Source of the DNA: Oribacterium sp. UBA6992
Lineage (GTDB): Bacteria > Bacillota > Clostridia > Lachnospirales > Lachnospiraceae
Assembly: GCA_002449915.1 (NCBI GenBank)
Contig: DJXY01000133.1
Coordinates: 1 to 12,840 of the forward strand
DNA: 12,840 nucleotides
Reading direction: 5' to 3'
The notes beneath the pieces are model-generated. The model had not been told where the DNA came from. It saw only the letters and a list, made by a program, of their open reading frames with translations, and did no database searches. The position numbers and the translations under genes are program-made. The stretch's first letter is position 1; the number at the start of each line of letters is the position of its first letter. Shown one piece after another: positions 1-6,301 of this stretch.

Positions 1-701
1 ATATGAACGCGATCCGCCGCGACGAAGAGCTCGACAATCTCCACTCCGTCTACGTCGATCAGTGGGACTGGGAGAAGGTCATAAGGCTTGAGGACCGCAA
101 CGAGGACTATCTGAAGAAGCCCGTCTACGAGATAGTCGAAGCCATCTGCGACACCGAAGAGACCCTTCGTATCTATTACCCGCAGCTTAAGGCCCTTAAG
201 GCCAAGGACAGAAAGGTGAGCTTCGTCTATTCTCAGGAGCTTGAGGATATGTACCCGGATCTCACCTCCAAGGAGAGGGAAAACGCTTACGTTAAGGAGC
301 ATCCGACCACCTTCATCATGAAGATAGGCGGAGCTTTAACCAGCGGAAAGCCCCACGACGGCAGAGCTCCGGACTACGACGACTGGGAGCTGAACGGCGA
401 CATCATCATCTGGAACCCTGTACTCGAGGACGCCCTTGAGATCAGCTCGATGGGTATCAGAGTCAACAGCGAGTCCATGCTCAGACAGCTTGAGATCGAC
501 GGAAAGATGGACAGAAAGGACATGCCGTACCATCAGGGTGTCATCAACGGAACTCTTCCGCTGACCATCGGCGGCGGTATCGGTCAGTCGAGATTATGCA
601 TGCTGCTTCTGGACCGCGCACATATCGGTGAGGTGCAGGCAAGCATCTGGCCACAGGATATGATTGACGAATGCTTAAAGCATAATATTTTCCTTCTGTA
701 A
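1..701 (+). CDS. asnA: Aspartate--ammonia ligase (asparagine synthetase A), 5'-truncated by the window edge
   Basis: Makes asparagine from aspartate, ammonia and ATP in the cytoplasm, through an aspartyl-adenylate. The visible part (about 233 codons) matches the C-terminal two-thirds of AsnA, which is normally about 330 residues, so roughly 100 N-terminal residues lie upstream of the window. The ATG at position 3 is an internal Met, not the start. Family signatures visible are LHSVYVDQWDWEKV near the beginning, RAPDYDDWELNGDIIIWNPV, LEDALEISSMGIRV and the class-II aminoacyl-tRNA-synthetase-like motif GGGIGQSRLCMLLL near the end. The fold is related to AspRS/AsnRS, but these signatures and the short C-terminus point to AsnA. 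The gene ends in a hairpin terminator and faces the RNase H gene. Codon choice is strongly C-ending and rich in GCC/ACC up to about 590, then becomes more like the neighbouring genes. Confidence 0.96.
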   Translation, partial: MNAIRRDEELDNLHSVYVDQWDWEKVIRLEDRNEDYLKKPVYEIVEAICDTEETLRIYYPQLKALKAKDRKVSFVYSQELEDMYPDLTSKERENAYVKEHPTTFIMKIGGALTSGKPHDGRAPDYDDWELNGDIIIWNPVLEDALEISSMGIRVNSESMLRQLEIDGKMDRKDMPYHQGVINGTLPLTIGGGIGQSRLCMLLLDRAHIGEVQASIWPQDMIDECLKHNIFLL

Positions 702-737
702 TACGAAATAACTGTTCCTGAGAAACTACTAATATAT

Positions 738-778
738 AACAGCCGCCATATCCTTTCATGGGTATGACGGCTGTTTTC
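738..778 (+). terminator. Rho-independent terminator of asnA
   Basis: A 13-nt left arm (738-750, AACAGCCGCCATA) pairs with 763-775 (TATGACGGCTGTT) with one C/A mismatch, followed by a short T run (774-777). It lies 37 bases after the asnA stop and between two convergent genes. On the minus strand the same stem pairs fully with one G-U, but there is no clear T run there, so termination of the RNase H transcript at this site is less certain. Confidence 0.7.
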
Positions 779-812
779 ATAATAACCGGTATAAGATGAT
801 ATTTTGAGCCGC

Positions 813-1562
813 TTAGAGTTCATTGCCAACCGCTTGCTTTGCAATCCGGTCTACAAACTCGTTAAAGCGAACCCCGGTATGTGCCGGAACCTTGCGAAAC
901 TCGATCCGGATCCGTGCGGACTGCGACTGCATAAACTGCTTATAGGCAATCGTCCCGGCTTTGTTGGTTTTCCATCTGCCCTGTGCCCACATCTCAATCC
1001 CCATATAATCATAAAAAATCGTAATGCTTTGAGCGCCGGCACGGACAGCCTCCTGCACAGCCCGTATGGCTCCATGAATCTCCCCGGCAACATTACGCAT
1101 GGATGCAAGGTCCGGATCTGAACCGGAGCCCTGGAAGCTTTGGTACGTCCCATCCCGGTGCATGAGCAGCACACCATATCCGAAGACATGCGTTGCAATA
1201 TTAAAACTTCCGTCAACATAGGCAAGACACTCGGTGTCTACAGAGTCAAATTCCGCGGTAACATCCAAAGCGCTGATCCCCTGATCGTCTGATTGCCCCG
1301 GTTTTTTTATTTCCGAATCAGAACCAGACATAGGTACATCCTTTCTCGCTACGGAAATTTTCTGCCTGGATTCTGATCCGCCTTTGATGCTATGCTTCTG
1401 AGATGGCATAGCCCTCCCAGGACCTGCAAAGCGCTCCGCCTCCTCACGAGTCTTGAACTTTTTATATACCGCGCCGGAATACCCATCGACTTCCGCCTTG
1501 CATGCTTCCCATGAGAGATAGACCCCTGGCGTTCTGCCCTTTTGGACTGCGTAATAAAACAT
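813..1562 (-). CDS. rnhA: Ribonuclease H1 with N-terminal RNA/DNA-hybrid-binding domain
   Basis: Degrades the RNA strand of RNA/DNA hybrids (R-loops, primers) in the cytoplasm. The 249-residue protein has two domains. Residues 1-47 are the RNase H1 N-terminal hybrid-binding (viroplasmin-like) domain, with the typical FYYAVQKGRTPGVYLSWEACKAEVDGYSGAVYKKF. Residues about 110-247 are the catalytic RNase H fold. The four carboxylates are visible: D117 (YVDGSF), E161 (GEIHGAI), D185 (FYDYMG) and D238 (NEFVDRIAK), plus the loop histidine H228 (PAHTG). A charged, low-complexity linker of about 60 residues (50-110) joins them. The ATG at 1562 is preceded by a GGAGAGG-type ribosome site. The gene is convergent with asnA and divergent from the HAD gene. 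It resembles the B. halodurans/eukaryotic RNase H1 layout rather than E. coli RnhA, so the symbol is by activity. Confidence 0.93.
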   Translation of the reverse strand: MFYYAVQKGRTPGVYLSWEACKAEVDGYSGAVYKKFKTREEAERFAGPGRAMPSQKHSIKGGSESRQKISVARKDVPMSGSDSEIKKPGQSDDQGISALDVTAEFDSVDTECLAYVDGSFNIATHVFGYGVLLMHRDGTYQSFQGSGSDPDLASMRNVAGEIHGAIRAVQEAVRAGAQSITIFYDYMGIEMWAQGRWKTNKAGTIAYKQFMQSQSARIRIEFRKVPAHTGVRFNEFVDRIAKQAVGNEL

Positions 1563-1615
1563 TCACACCTCTCCTTTTTATTTGCATTTTATTAGGGATT
1601 TTAGCATGGAAACAT

Positions 1616-1644
1616 TTGCATGAAAAGATGGCTTATGTTATTAT
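1616..1644 (+). promoter_or_regulatory. Sigma-A promoter for the HAD phosphatase gene
   Basis: TTGCAT (1616-1621), a 17-base spacer and TATTAT (1639-1644) lie about 43 bases before the start codon of the downstream gene. A weaker minus-strand candidate for the RNase H gene (TAAAAT about 40 bases before its ATG) overlaps the same 105-bp divergent region. These are read directly from the sequence; no transcript evidence is available. Confidence 0.6.
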
Positions 1645-1686
1645 CGCGGAGAACTCAAGGATACATACATGTTGGGAGGATGCGCG

Positions 1687-2436
1687 ATGTCAAAAGAATA
1701 TAAGGCAGTTCTGCTCGACCTGGATGGCACTCTGGTAAATACGCTTTACAGCCTCCAGGACACAATGAACAAGACGATGGAGCATTTCGGACTGGATCCG
1801 ATTTCCATAGAGCAGGTGAAAAAATATATCGGAAACGGGTATCATGTTTTTGTAGAAAAATCCATCTTAGCTACAGCGGATCGGTATTACAGAGAAGCTG
1901 AAAAGTGGGAAGCCCGGGATGAGGATAAGGCTATGGACCTGGATCAGAAGGCAGATGAGATCATGGAGTTTTATGATGATGCCTGCGACTTCTACATTCG
2001 CCTTTTTGCCACGAACTGCACATATGGAAATGAAGCTTATCCCGGCATGAAGGAGAGCCTTGAGATACTGAAACAAAGAGGTAAGAAGCTTGCCTGCGTA
2101 ACCAATAAATCACTTGAGGAAGCCAATAAAGTGCTGGATCAGGTCTATGGAGCCGGCTATTTTGATTATGTTTCCGGAGATGATGGTACGCATCCTCTGA
2201 AGCCGGATACCGGAGTAGTCAACGATGTCTGCACGAAGCTTCAGATTCCTGTTTCAGAATGCATCTTCGTCGGAGATACCAGAACCGATATGGAAACTGC
2301 GGCAAAGGCTGGGATGCCGTCTGTAGGATGTGCATTCGGATACCGGGGAGTAAAGGAGCTTGAGAAATATCATGCGACAACGATCATTGATCATGCAGGA
2401 GAGCTTGTTAAGGCAATTGATTCCATCTCCTGCTAA
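1687..2436 (+). CDS. HAD-superfamily hydrolase, phosphoglycolate-phosphatase-like
   Basis: A predicted cytoplasmic phosphatase of 249 residues. All four HAD motifs are present: motif I DLDGT with nucleophile D11 and acid D13, motif II T139 in CVTNK, motif III K172 in HPLKPD, and motif IV GDTRTD with D197 and D201. Residues about 18-115 form a helical C1 cap, which carries an acidic insertion around 70-95 (EKWEARDEDKAMDLDQKADE) that may tune substrate choice. The family includes Gph (2-phosphoglycolate), PpaX (pyrophosphate) and other sugar or nucleotide phosphatases, so the substrate cannot be named. The start at 1687 is chosen because GGGAGGA (1674-1680) sits six bases upstream. An in-frame ATG at 1669 lies before this ribosome site and is rejected. 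It appears to be a single-gene unit with its own promoter. No clear T-run terminator follows. Confidence 0.88.
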   Translation: MSKEYKAVLLDLDGTLVNTLYSLQDTMNKTMEHFGLDPISIEQVKKYIGNGYHVFVEKSILATADRYYREAEKWEARDEDKAMDLDQKADEIMEFYDDACDFYIRLFATNCTYGNEAYPGMKESLEILKQRGKKLACVTNKSLEEANKVLDQVYGAGYFDYVSGDDGTHPLKPDTGVVNDVCTKLQIPVSECIFVGDTRTDMETAAKAGMPSVGCAFGYRGVKELEKYHATTIIDHAGELVKAIDSISC

Positions 2437-2509
2437 TGACGCCTGGATGCGAATGCGGTCTGTTTAGAGAAATTTCACATTCCCGCGGGGGAAAGACCAA
2501 CCGTACAGG

Positions 2510-2539
2510 TTGACAAAGCCTTTACGCGGGGACTATAAT
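2510..2539 (+). promoter_or_regulatory. Sigma-A promoter of the COG0523 GTPase operon
   Basis: A perfect TTGACA (2510-2515), an 18-base spacer and a perfect TATAAT (2534-2539). Transcription would start near 2546, giving a 5' leader of about 90 bases. The last base of the -10 box is the first base of the CIRCE-like operator. The 73 bases upstream of this promoter (2437-2509) hold only a short GC-rich palindrome around CCCGCGGG and no gene. Confidence 0.85.
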
Positions 2540-2565
2540 TAGCAATGCTTTATAGAGAGTGCTAA
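2539..2565 (+). promoter_or_regulatory. CIRCE-type operator (HrcA binding site)
   Basis: The left arm TTAGCAATG (2539-2547), a 9-base spacer and the right arm GAGTGCTAA (2557-2565) match the CIRCE consensus TTAGCACTC-N9-GAGTGCTAA. The right arm is perfect, the left arm matches 7 of 9, and the spacer length is exact. It overlaps the -10 box and predicted transcription start, which is the usual position of CIRCE. In Firmicutes CIRCE is bound by the repressor HrcA, whose activity depends on GroEL, and normally controls hrcA-grpE-dnaK and groESL. Here it would repress a metal-handling GTPase operon outside heat shock. The hrcA gene itself is not in the window. Confidence 0.75.
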
Positions 2566-2636
2566 TGTCCCTGACGGATCCATGTTATGGCGTGTCCGCA
2601 GGGTTTGGTTATTGCCATTTTGAGAGGAGTATAGTT

Positions 2637-3833
2637 ATGACACGTATAGATATTGTCTCCGGCTTCCTGGGAGCGGGTAAAACCACATTTATTCAGAGAC
2701 TTCTGGATGAGGCACTGAAGACCCAGAAGGTGGTTCTCATCGAAAATGAATTTGGAGAAATTGGTATCGATGGCGGCTTTTTAAAGGAATCCGGCATTGA
2801 AATCCGGGAGATGAACCAGGGATGTATCTGCTGTTCACTGGTCGGAGATTTTGAGAAATCTCTTACAGAGGTAGTAAACAGATATCAGCCTGATCGTATT
2901 ATCATTGAACCGTCCGGTGTCGGCAAGCTCTCGGATATTATTGGCGCGGTAAAAACCGTGTCCGGAAAGCTTGATGTCGTACTGGATGCTGCCGTTACGG
3001 TCGTTGATGCAAAAAAGGCAAAGCTTTACAGCAGAAACTTCGGCGAGTTTTTTAATAACCAGATCCTGTACGCCGGTACAGTTGTTCTTTCCAGAACAGA
3101 TATTGCGGATGATGCTAAAATTGAGGAAGCGGTTAAGATTGTAAAGGAAATCAATCCTAAGGCAACTGTCATTACCACACCGGAGGAAAAGCTTACAGGT
3201 GAGCAGCTCATCAATATCATTTCGGGTAAGGATACCCTGGAGGATGATATGATGAAGGAGGTCATGGACCGGGTTCACGAGCATGAGCATGAAGAGGAAG
3301 ACGATGACGATCATGACGTAATCGAGACTCTGAGCAATGGTATCAGCATCCATCACCATCATGATCACCATCACCACCATCACGAGCATGACCATGAGGC
3401 TCACGAGCATGAGCATGAAGAGGAGCATGATCATGATCACCATGACCATGACCACGACGAGCATGATCATGACCACCATGACCATGAAGATCATGATCAC
3501 GAGCATCACGAGCATGAGCACCATCATCATCACAATCATGATGCGGATGAGGTATTCACAAACTGGGGTATGGAAACACCGCATCCTTTCAGCAAGGCAA
3601 AGCTTGCCGAGATTCTTAAGGATATGTCTGATTCCGATAAATTTGGAACGGTCGTAAGATGTAAGGGTATGCTTGAGATCGCGGAAGAGAAGGGCAAGTG
3701 GATGTATTTTGATCTGGTACCAGGTCAGACAGAGATCCGCGAGGGCAGTCCTGAGTATACAGGCAAGGTTGTCGTTATCGGCTCGGATCTTAAGGAAGAT
3801 GTACTGAAGCAGGAATTTTGCGGGGAGAATTAA
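2637..3833 (+). CDS. G3E-family GTPase (COG0523/CobW-like) with a long histidine-rich metal-binding segment
   Basis: Probable cytoplasmic metallochaperone or metal-insertase of 398 residues. The GTPase domain spans about 1-205, with P-loop GFLGAGKTT (9-17), the ENEFGEIGIDG switch region (36-46), the family metal site CICC (63-66), a Walker-B-like IIIEPSG (88-94) and SRTD (152-155) in place of the usual NKxD guanine-specificity motif. Residues 214-301 contain about 40 histidines mixed with Asp/Glu, much longer than in most relatives. A CobW_C domain (about 306-395, TVVRCKGMLEI...VVIGSDL) closes the protein. The start at 2637 is chosen because GAGAGGAG (2622-2629) lies seven bases upstream. An in-frame ATG at 2559 would fall inside the operator and is rejected. 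COG0523 members serve zinc, cobalt or nickel; the His-rich segment suggests zinc or nickel, but the metal cannot be read from sequence. The stop is three bases from the next gene. Confidence 0.93.
   Translation: MTRIDIVSGFLGAGKTTFIQRLLDEALKTQKVVLIENEFGEIGIDGGFLKESGIEIREMNQGCICCSLVGDFEKSLTEVVNRYQPDRIIIEPSGVGKLSDIIGAVKTVSGKLDVVLDAAVTVVDAKKAKLYSRNFGEFFNNQILYAGTVVLSRTDIADDAKIEEAVKIVKEINPKATVITTPEEKLTGEQLINIISGKDTLEDDMMKEVMDRVHEHEHEEEDDDDHDVIETLSNGISIHHHHDHHHHHHEHDHEAHEHEHEEEHDHDHHDHDHDEHDHDHHDHEDHDHEHHEHEHHHHHNHDADEVFTNWGMETPHPFSKAKLAEILKDMSDSDKFGTVVRCKGMLEIAEEKGKWMYFDLVPGQTEIREGSPEYTGKVVVIGSDLKEDVLKQEFCGEN
3276..3539 (+). repeat. Low-complexity CAY/GAY/GAG tract encoding the His-rich segment
   Basis: About 264 bp of irregular short repeats such as CATGAC, CACGAGCATGAG and CATGATCAC, encoding residues 214-301 of the first GTPase. 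The units are degenerate rather than exact, so length changes by slippage are possible. The tract also creates long spurious open frames on the other strand. It stays in frame with intact domains on both sides. Confidence 0.9.
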
Positions 3834-3836
3834 TAT

Positions 3837-4880
3837 ATGGCAGAAAACGAAAATTACGAGAGTCTGAGAGATGATCAGATTCCTGTATTTGTCATAAACG
3901 GATTTCTGGAAGCCGGAAAGACGGAGTTTATAAAATTCACAATGGAGCAGGAATACTTCCAGACGGAAGGAACCACAATCCTGCTTCTATGCGAGGAGGG
4001 CGAATCCGAATATGATCCGGCTATGCTCAAGCGGAACCATACGGTGCTGGTTCCAATTTCTAAAGAGACCGAGCTCACCAAGGAGTATCTCGGTAAGCTT
4101 GCTGAAAAGTATGATCCGGAGAGAATCCTAATCGAGTGGAACGGCATGTGGAATCAGGACGATCTGTATGATGGTCCAATGAGCGAAAAGCTCCTTGCCA
4201 AAGCACAGAACCGGGAACCGGGTTACGAGGTATCCATGCCGGAGGACTGGGTCATCTATCAGGTGATTACCATTTTGGACGGCTCCAGTTTGGATCTTTA
4301 TCTTAATAACATGAAATCCTTCCTGGGACAGATGTTAAGAAGGGCAGAGCTTGCGATTGTAAACCGCTGTGACGGCATCAGCAATGACAAGCTCGTGGAC
4401 TATCGTAGAAAAATCCGTGCAATGGGACAGAATGCCATGATTGTCCTGGAAGATAAGGATGGCGAAATCCCTCAGGATACTCTGCCGGAGGATCTGCCAT
4501 ATGACATTAATGCGGACAGAATCGATCTGAAGCCGGAGGACTATGGCACCTGGTTTATTGACTGCATGGATAATCCGGACCGCTATATCGGTAAAGAGGT
4601 TTCCTTTGATGCGATGATTCTGAAGCGGAAAGGGAGTCCCGCAAATGAATTTGTTCCGGGACGTATGGCGATGACCTGCTGTGCACAGGATATGACCTTC
4701 CTCGGCTTTGTCTGCAAGGGAGATCCGAAGGAGCTTAGTGCCTACAAGACCAGAGACTGGGCTAAGGTAACGGCAAAGGTCGGCATGGCGGAACGGGAAG
4801 AATATAATGGCGAAGGACCCGTGCTGGAATGTCTTTCTCTCGTAAGAACGGGCGAAATTTCCGATCCGGTTACATTCTGA
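3837..4880 (+). CDS. Divergent G3E GTPase (CobW-like) fused to a DUF1980/TIGR03943-like C-terminal domain
   Basis: A 347-residue cytoplasmic protein, function unknown. Residues about 14-205 resemble a COG0523 GTPase: P-loop GFLEAGKT (22-29), a Walker-B-like LIEWNG (98-103) and NRCD (176-179) in the NKxD position. The family's CxCC metal motif is missing, and the equivalent region reads CEEGESEYD (52-60). Residues about 236-338 do not look like CobW_C. The pattern NPDRYIGKEVSFDAM, then GRMAMTCCAQDMTFLGFVCKG, then DWAKVTAKV resembles the C-terminal part of DUF1980/TIGR03943 (YcgQ) proteins, whose hallmark is a TCC-A-D segment; C281-C282 would be the metal or redox site. This domain call is from pattern memory and is less certain than the GTPase call. 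The gene lies three bases after the first GTPase with GGGGAG upstream, so the two are surely co-transcribed and probably act together. Confidence 0.82.
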   Translation: MAENENYESLRDDQIPVFVINGFLEAGKTEFIKFTMEQEYFQTEGTTILLLCEEGESEYDPAMLKRNHTVLVPISKETELTKEYLGKLAEKYDPERILIEWNGMWNQDDLYDGPMSEKLLAKAQNREPGYEVSMPEDWVIYQVITILDGSSLDLYLNNMKSFLGQMLRRAELAIVNRCDGISNDKLVDYRRKIRAMGQNAMIVLEDKDGEIPQDTLPEDLPYDINADRIDLKPEDYGTWFIDCMDNPDRYIGKEVSFDAMILKRKGSPANEFVPGRMAMTCCAQDMTFLGFVCKGDPKELSAYKTRDWAKVTAKVGMAEREEYNGEGPVLECLSLVRTGEISDPVTF

Positions 4881-4917
4881 CCTCATTGTGCTAAAATTTG
4901 TAAGAAACATATATATA

Positions 4918-4965
4918 AAAGAGCAAAAGGACCTTCAGTTAAGCTTTAGTCCTTTTGCTTTTTTA
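4918..4965 (+). terminator. Rho-independent terminator of the GTPase operon
   Basis: AGCAAAAGGAC (4922-4932) pairs exactly with GTCCTTTTGCT (4949-4959), followed by six T residues (4959-4964). A-rich bases before the left arm could also make it work in the other direction. It sits about 40 bases after the second GTPase stop and cleanly separates that operon from the ABC transporter operon. Confidence 0.93.
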
Positions 4966-5014
4966 TTCATTGATTATATAAGTAATAACATAGAGTTATA
5001 TAATTAAGTTCTAC

Positions 5015-5043
5015 TTGCAAATATTATAAAGCTGGATTATAAT
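5015..5043 (+). promoter_or_regulatory. Sigma-A promoter of the ABC importer operon
   Basis: TTGCAA (5015-5020), a 17-base spacer and a perfect TATAAT (5038-5043) stand 72 bases before the lipoprotein start. The surrounding DNA (4966-5115) is very A/T-rich. The expected leader of about 66 bases is too short for a T-box or a typical riboswitch. Confidence 0.82.
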
Positions 5044-5061
5044 GCACACATATCAAAGATA

Positions 5062-5073
5062 TTAACGCGTTAA
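5062..5073. promoter_or_regulatory. Perfect 12-bp palindrome, candidate operator
   Basis: TTAACGCGTTAA lies about 12-24 bases downstream of the predicted transcription start, a position where a bound repressor would block elongation. An even palindrome with a central CG is typical of LacI-family operators. A second, longer-spaced inverted repeat, ATATTAAC (5059-5066) and GTTAATAT (5093-5100), overlaps it and ends just before the ribosome site. No matching repressor gene is in the window. Confidence 0.5.
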
Positions 5074-5115
5074 AGCAGATTAGTGCAAATTGGTTAATAT
5101 TGAGGGGGAAAAATT

Positions 5116-6216
5116 ATGAAAAAAGTAAAAAAACTTACAATTGTATCTATGACAGCGATTCTTGCAGCTTCCTCACTTGCAGCATGCGGATCTTCCTCTA
5201 CGCCCAATGCAACAACTGCGGCAGCTGCTGCAGGAACTACTGTTGCATCAGAAACAACGGCATCTAATGAAAGTACTTCAGCGGCAAAGGAGAGCTCGCA
5301 GGCAGCAGTCGAGTCCGGTGGTGCTAAAACAGTAGGAGACAAGAAGTTTAAGGTTGGTATCTGCCAGCTGGTACAGCACAATGCTCTGGATGCAGCAACC
5401 AAGGGCTTTGAAGAAACTCTTGAGAAAGAGCTTGGAGATAACGTAACAATTGACCTTCAGAACGCTCAGGGTGATTCGGCAACCTGTGCAACGATTGTCA
5501 ATGGCTTTGTTTCCAATGAGTATGATCTCATCATGGCAAATGCTACACCTGCTTTACAGGCAGCTGTATCTGCAACTACAGATATCCCAATTCTCGGAAC
5601 CTCTGTAACCGATTATGGCACTGCGCTTAACATGAGCAATTTCAGCGGTACTACCGGCATCAATGTTTCCGGAACCTCAGATCTTGCGCCACTCGATCAG
5701 CAGGAGGATATGATCCTTGAACTGGTACCGGATGTAAAGAAGGTTGGTATTCTGTACTGCTCAGCTGAGGCTAACTCCAAGTTCCAGGCAACACAGATCG
5801 AGAAGTATCTCGATGAGGACGGTGTGCAATATCAGGAGTATACATTCTCCGATTCCAACGATCTGCAGTCGGTAGTTACCTCTGCTGTTGGAAATATTGA
5901 TGCGCTTTACATCCCAACCGATAACACGGCAGCTTCCAACATGACCGTTGTTAACAACGTAACGGAACCTGCAAAGATTCCGGTCATCTGCGGCGAGGAA
6001 AATATGATGAAATCCGGCGGACTGGCAACACTTTCCATCAGCTACTATGATCTGGGTGCTGCAACAGCCAAGCAGGCGATTGATATCCTTGTGAACGGCG
6101 CGGATGTTTCCACCATGGAAATTGCCTATGCAAGTGCTACAACTAAGGAGTACAATAAAAAATATGCTGATGCGATCGGTATCACAATCCCGTCCGACTA
6201 TACTGCAGTGGAATAA
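5116..6216 (+). CDS. ABC importer substrate-binding lipoprotein (PF04392 family)
   Basis: Extracellular solute-binding component of 366 residues, anchored to the membrane by lipid. The N-terminus has a KK-rich start, a hydrophobic stretch and the lipobox LAAC with Cys24. Residues 25-72 are a flexible Ala/Ser/Thr linker. From about 76 (FKVGICQLVQHNALDAATKGF) the protein follows the ABC_sub_bind/TrpX-like fold, with a first lobe ending near DLIMANATPALQAA and a second lobe around KVGILYCSAEANS and ALYIPTDNTAASN. Relatives include predicted tryptophan binders (TrpX) of streptococci and the C. difficile tyrosine-binding lipoprotein CD0873, so an aromatic amino acid is the best guess for the ligand, by family only. 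GAGGGGG (5102-5108) gives a strong ribosome site. A terminator hairpin after it probably lets this gene be expressed above the permease and ATPase genes. Confidence 0.92.
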   Translation: MKKVKKLTIVSMTAILAASSLAACGSSSTPNATTAAAAAGTTVASETTASNESTSAAKESSQAAVESGGAKTVGDKKFKVGICQLVQHNALDAATKGFEETLEKELGDNVTIDLQNAQGDSATCATIVNGFVSNEYDLIMANATPALQAAVSATTDIPILGTSVTDYGTALNMSNFSGTTGINVSGTSDLAPLDQQEDMILELVPDVKKVGILYCSAEANSKFQATQIEKYLDEDGVQYQEYTFSDSNDLQSVVTSAVGNIDALYIPTDNTAASNMTVVNNVTEPAKIPVICGEENMMKSGGLATLSISYYDLGAATAKQAIDILVNGADVSTMEIAYASATTKEYNKKYADAIGITIPSDYTAVE

Positions 6217-6231
6217 TTAGCGATTCCGTAC

Positions 6232-6261
6232 TTTACAGAACTGCATCAGTATCAGTATAAT
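6232..6261 (+). promoter_or_regulatory. Possible internal promoter upstream of the permease gene
   Basis: TTTACA (6232-6237), an 18-base spacer and a perfect TATAAT (6256-6261). The predicted start near 6268 is just before the terminator hairpin at 6271, so transcripts from here would carry that hairpin at their very 5' end. This could give the permease and ATPase genes their own supply of message, or the match may be chance in A/T-rich DNA. Confidence 0.45.
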
Positions 6262-6270
6262 AAATGAAAT

Positions 6271-6301
6271 AGCGCAGGTGCTATAGTGCCTGCGCTTTTT
6301 T
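6271..6301 (+). terminator. Intercistronic terminator between lipoprotein and permease genes
   Basis: AGCGCAGG (6271-6278) pairs exactly with CCTGCGCT (6289-6296) across a 10-base loop, followed by six T residues (6296-6301). Its place between the binding-protein gene and the permease gene of one importer suggests partial termination, lowering expression of the two downstream genes relative to the lipoprotein gene. Confidence 0.85.

Noticed and set aside
1502..1738. Plus-strand open frame overlapping the RNase H start and HAD start
   Set aside because: It runs antisense to RNase H and out of frame with the HAD gene, with no domain and no ribosome site; a shadow frame.
2479..2495. GC palindrome around CCCGCGGG as terminator of the HAD gene
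   Set aside because: Short stem with no T run after it; it could be chance or a minor protein site.
2559..2636. In-frame ATG at 2559 that would lengthen the first GTPase by 26 residues
   Set aside because: It lies inside the CIRCE-like operator, about 13 bases after the predicted transcription start, and has no ribosome site. The ATG at 2637 has GAGAGGAG seven bases upstream and begins exactly at the conserved MTRIDIVSGFLG.
3340..3540. Possible CRISPR or structured tandem array in the His-rich region
   Set aside because: The repeats are 6-12 base degenerate codon repeats with no fixed unit or unique spacers and are fully explained by coding.
2835..3584. Long minus-strand open frame rich in Met and Val opposite the His-rich tract
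   Set aside because: It is a by-product of the CAY/GAY repeats read on the other strand; no ribosome site, no domain, and composition that no real protein family would explain.
3337..3657. Second plus-strand frame (Met/Thr/Ile-rich) through the His-rich tract
   Set aside because: Another repeat shadow; the true frame has intact GTPase and CobW_C domains on both sides.
5044..5115. T-box or riboswitch in the leader of the ABC importer operon
   Set aside because: The predicted leader is about 66 bases, with no terminator/antiterminator pair and no T-box sequence seen.
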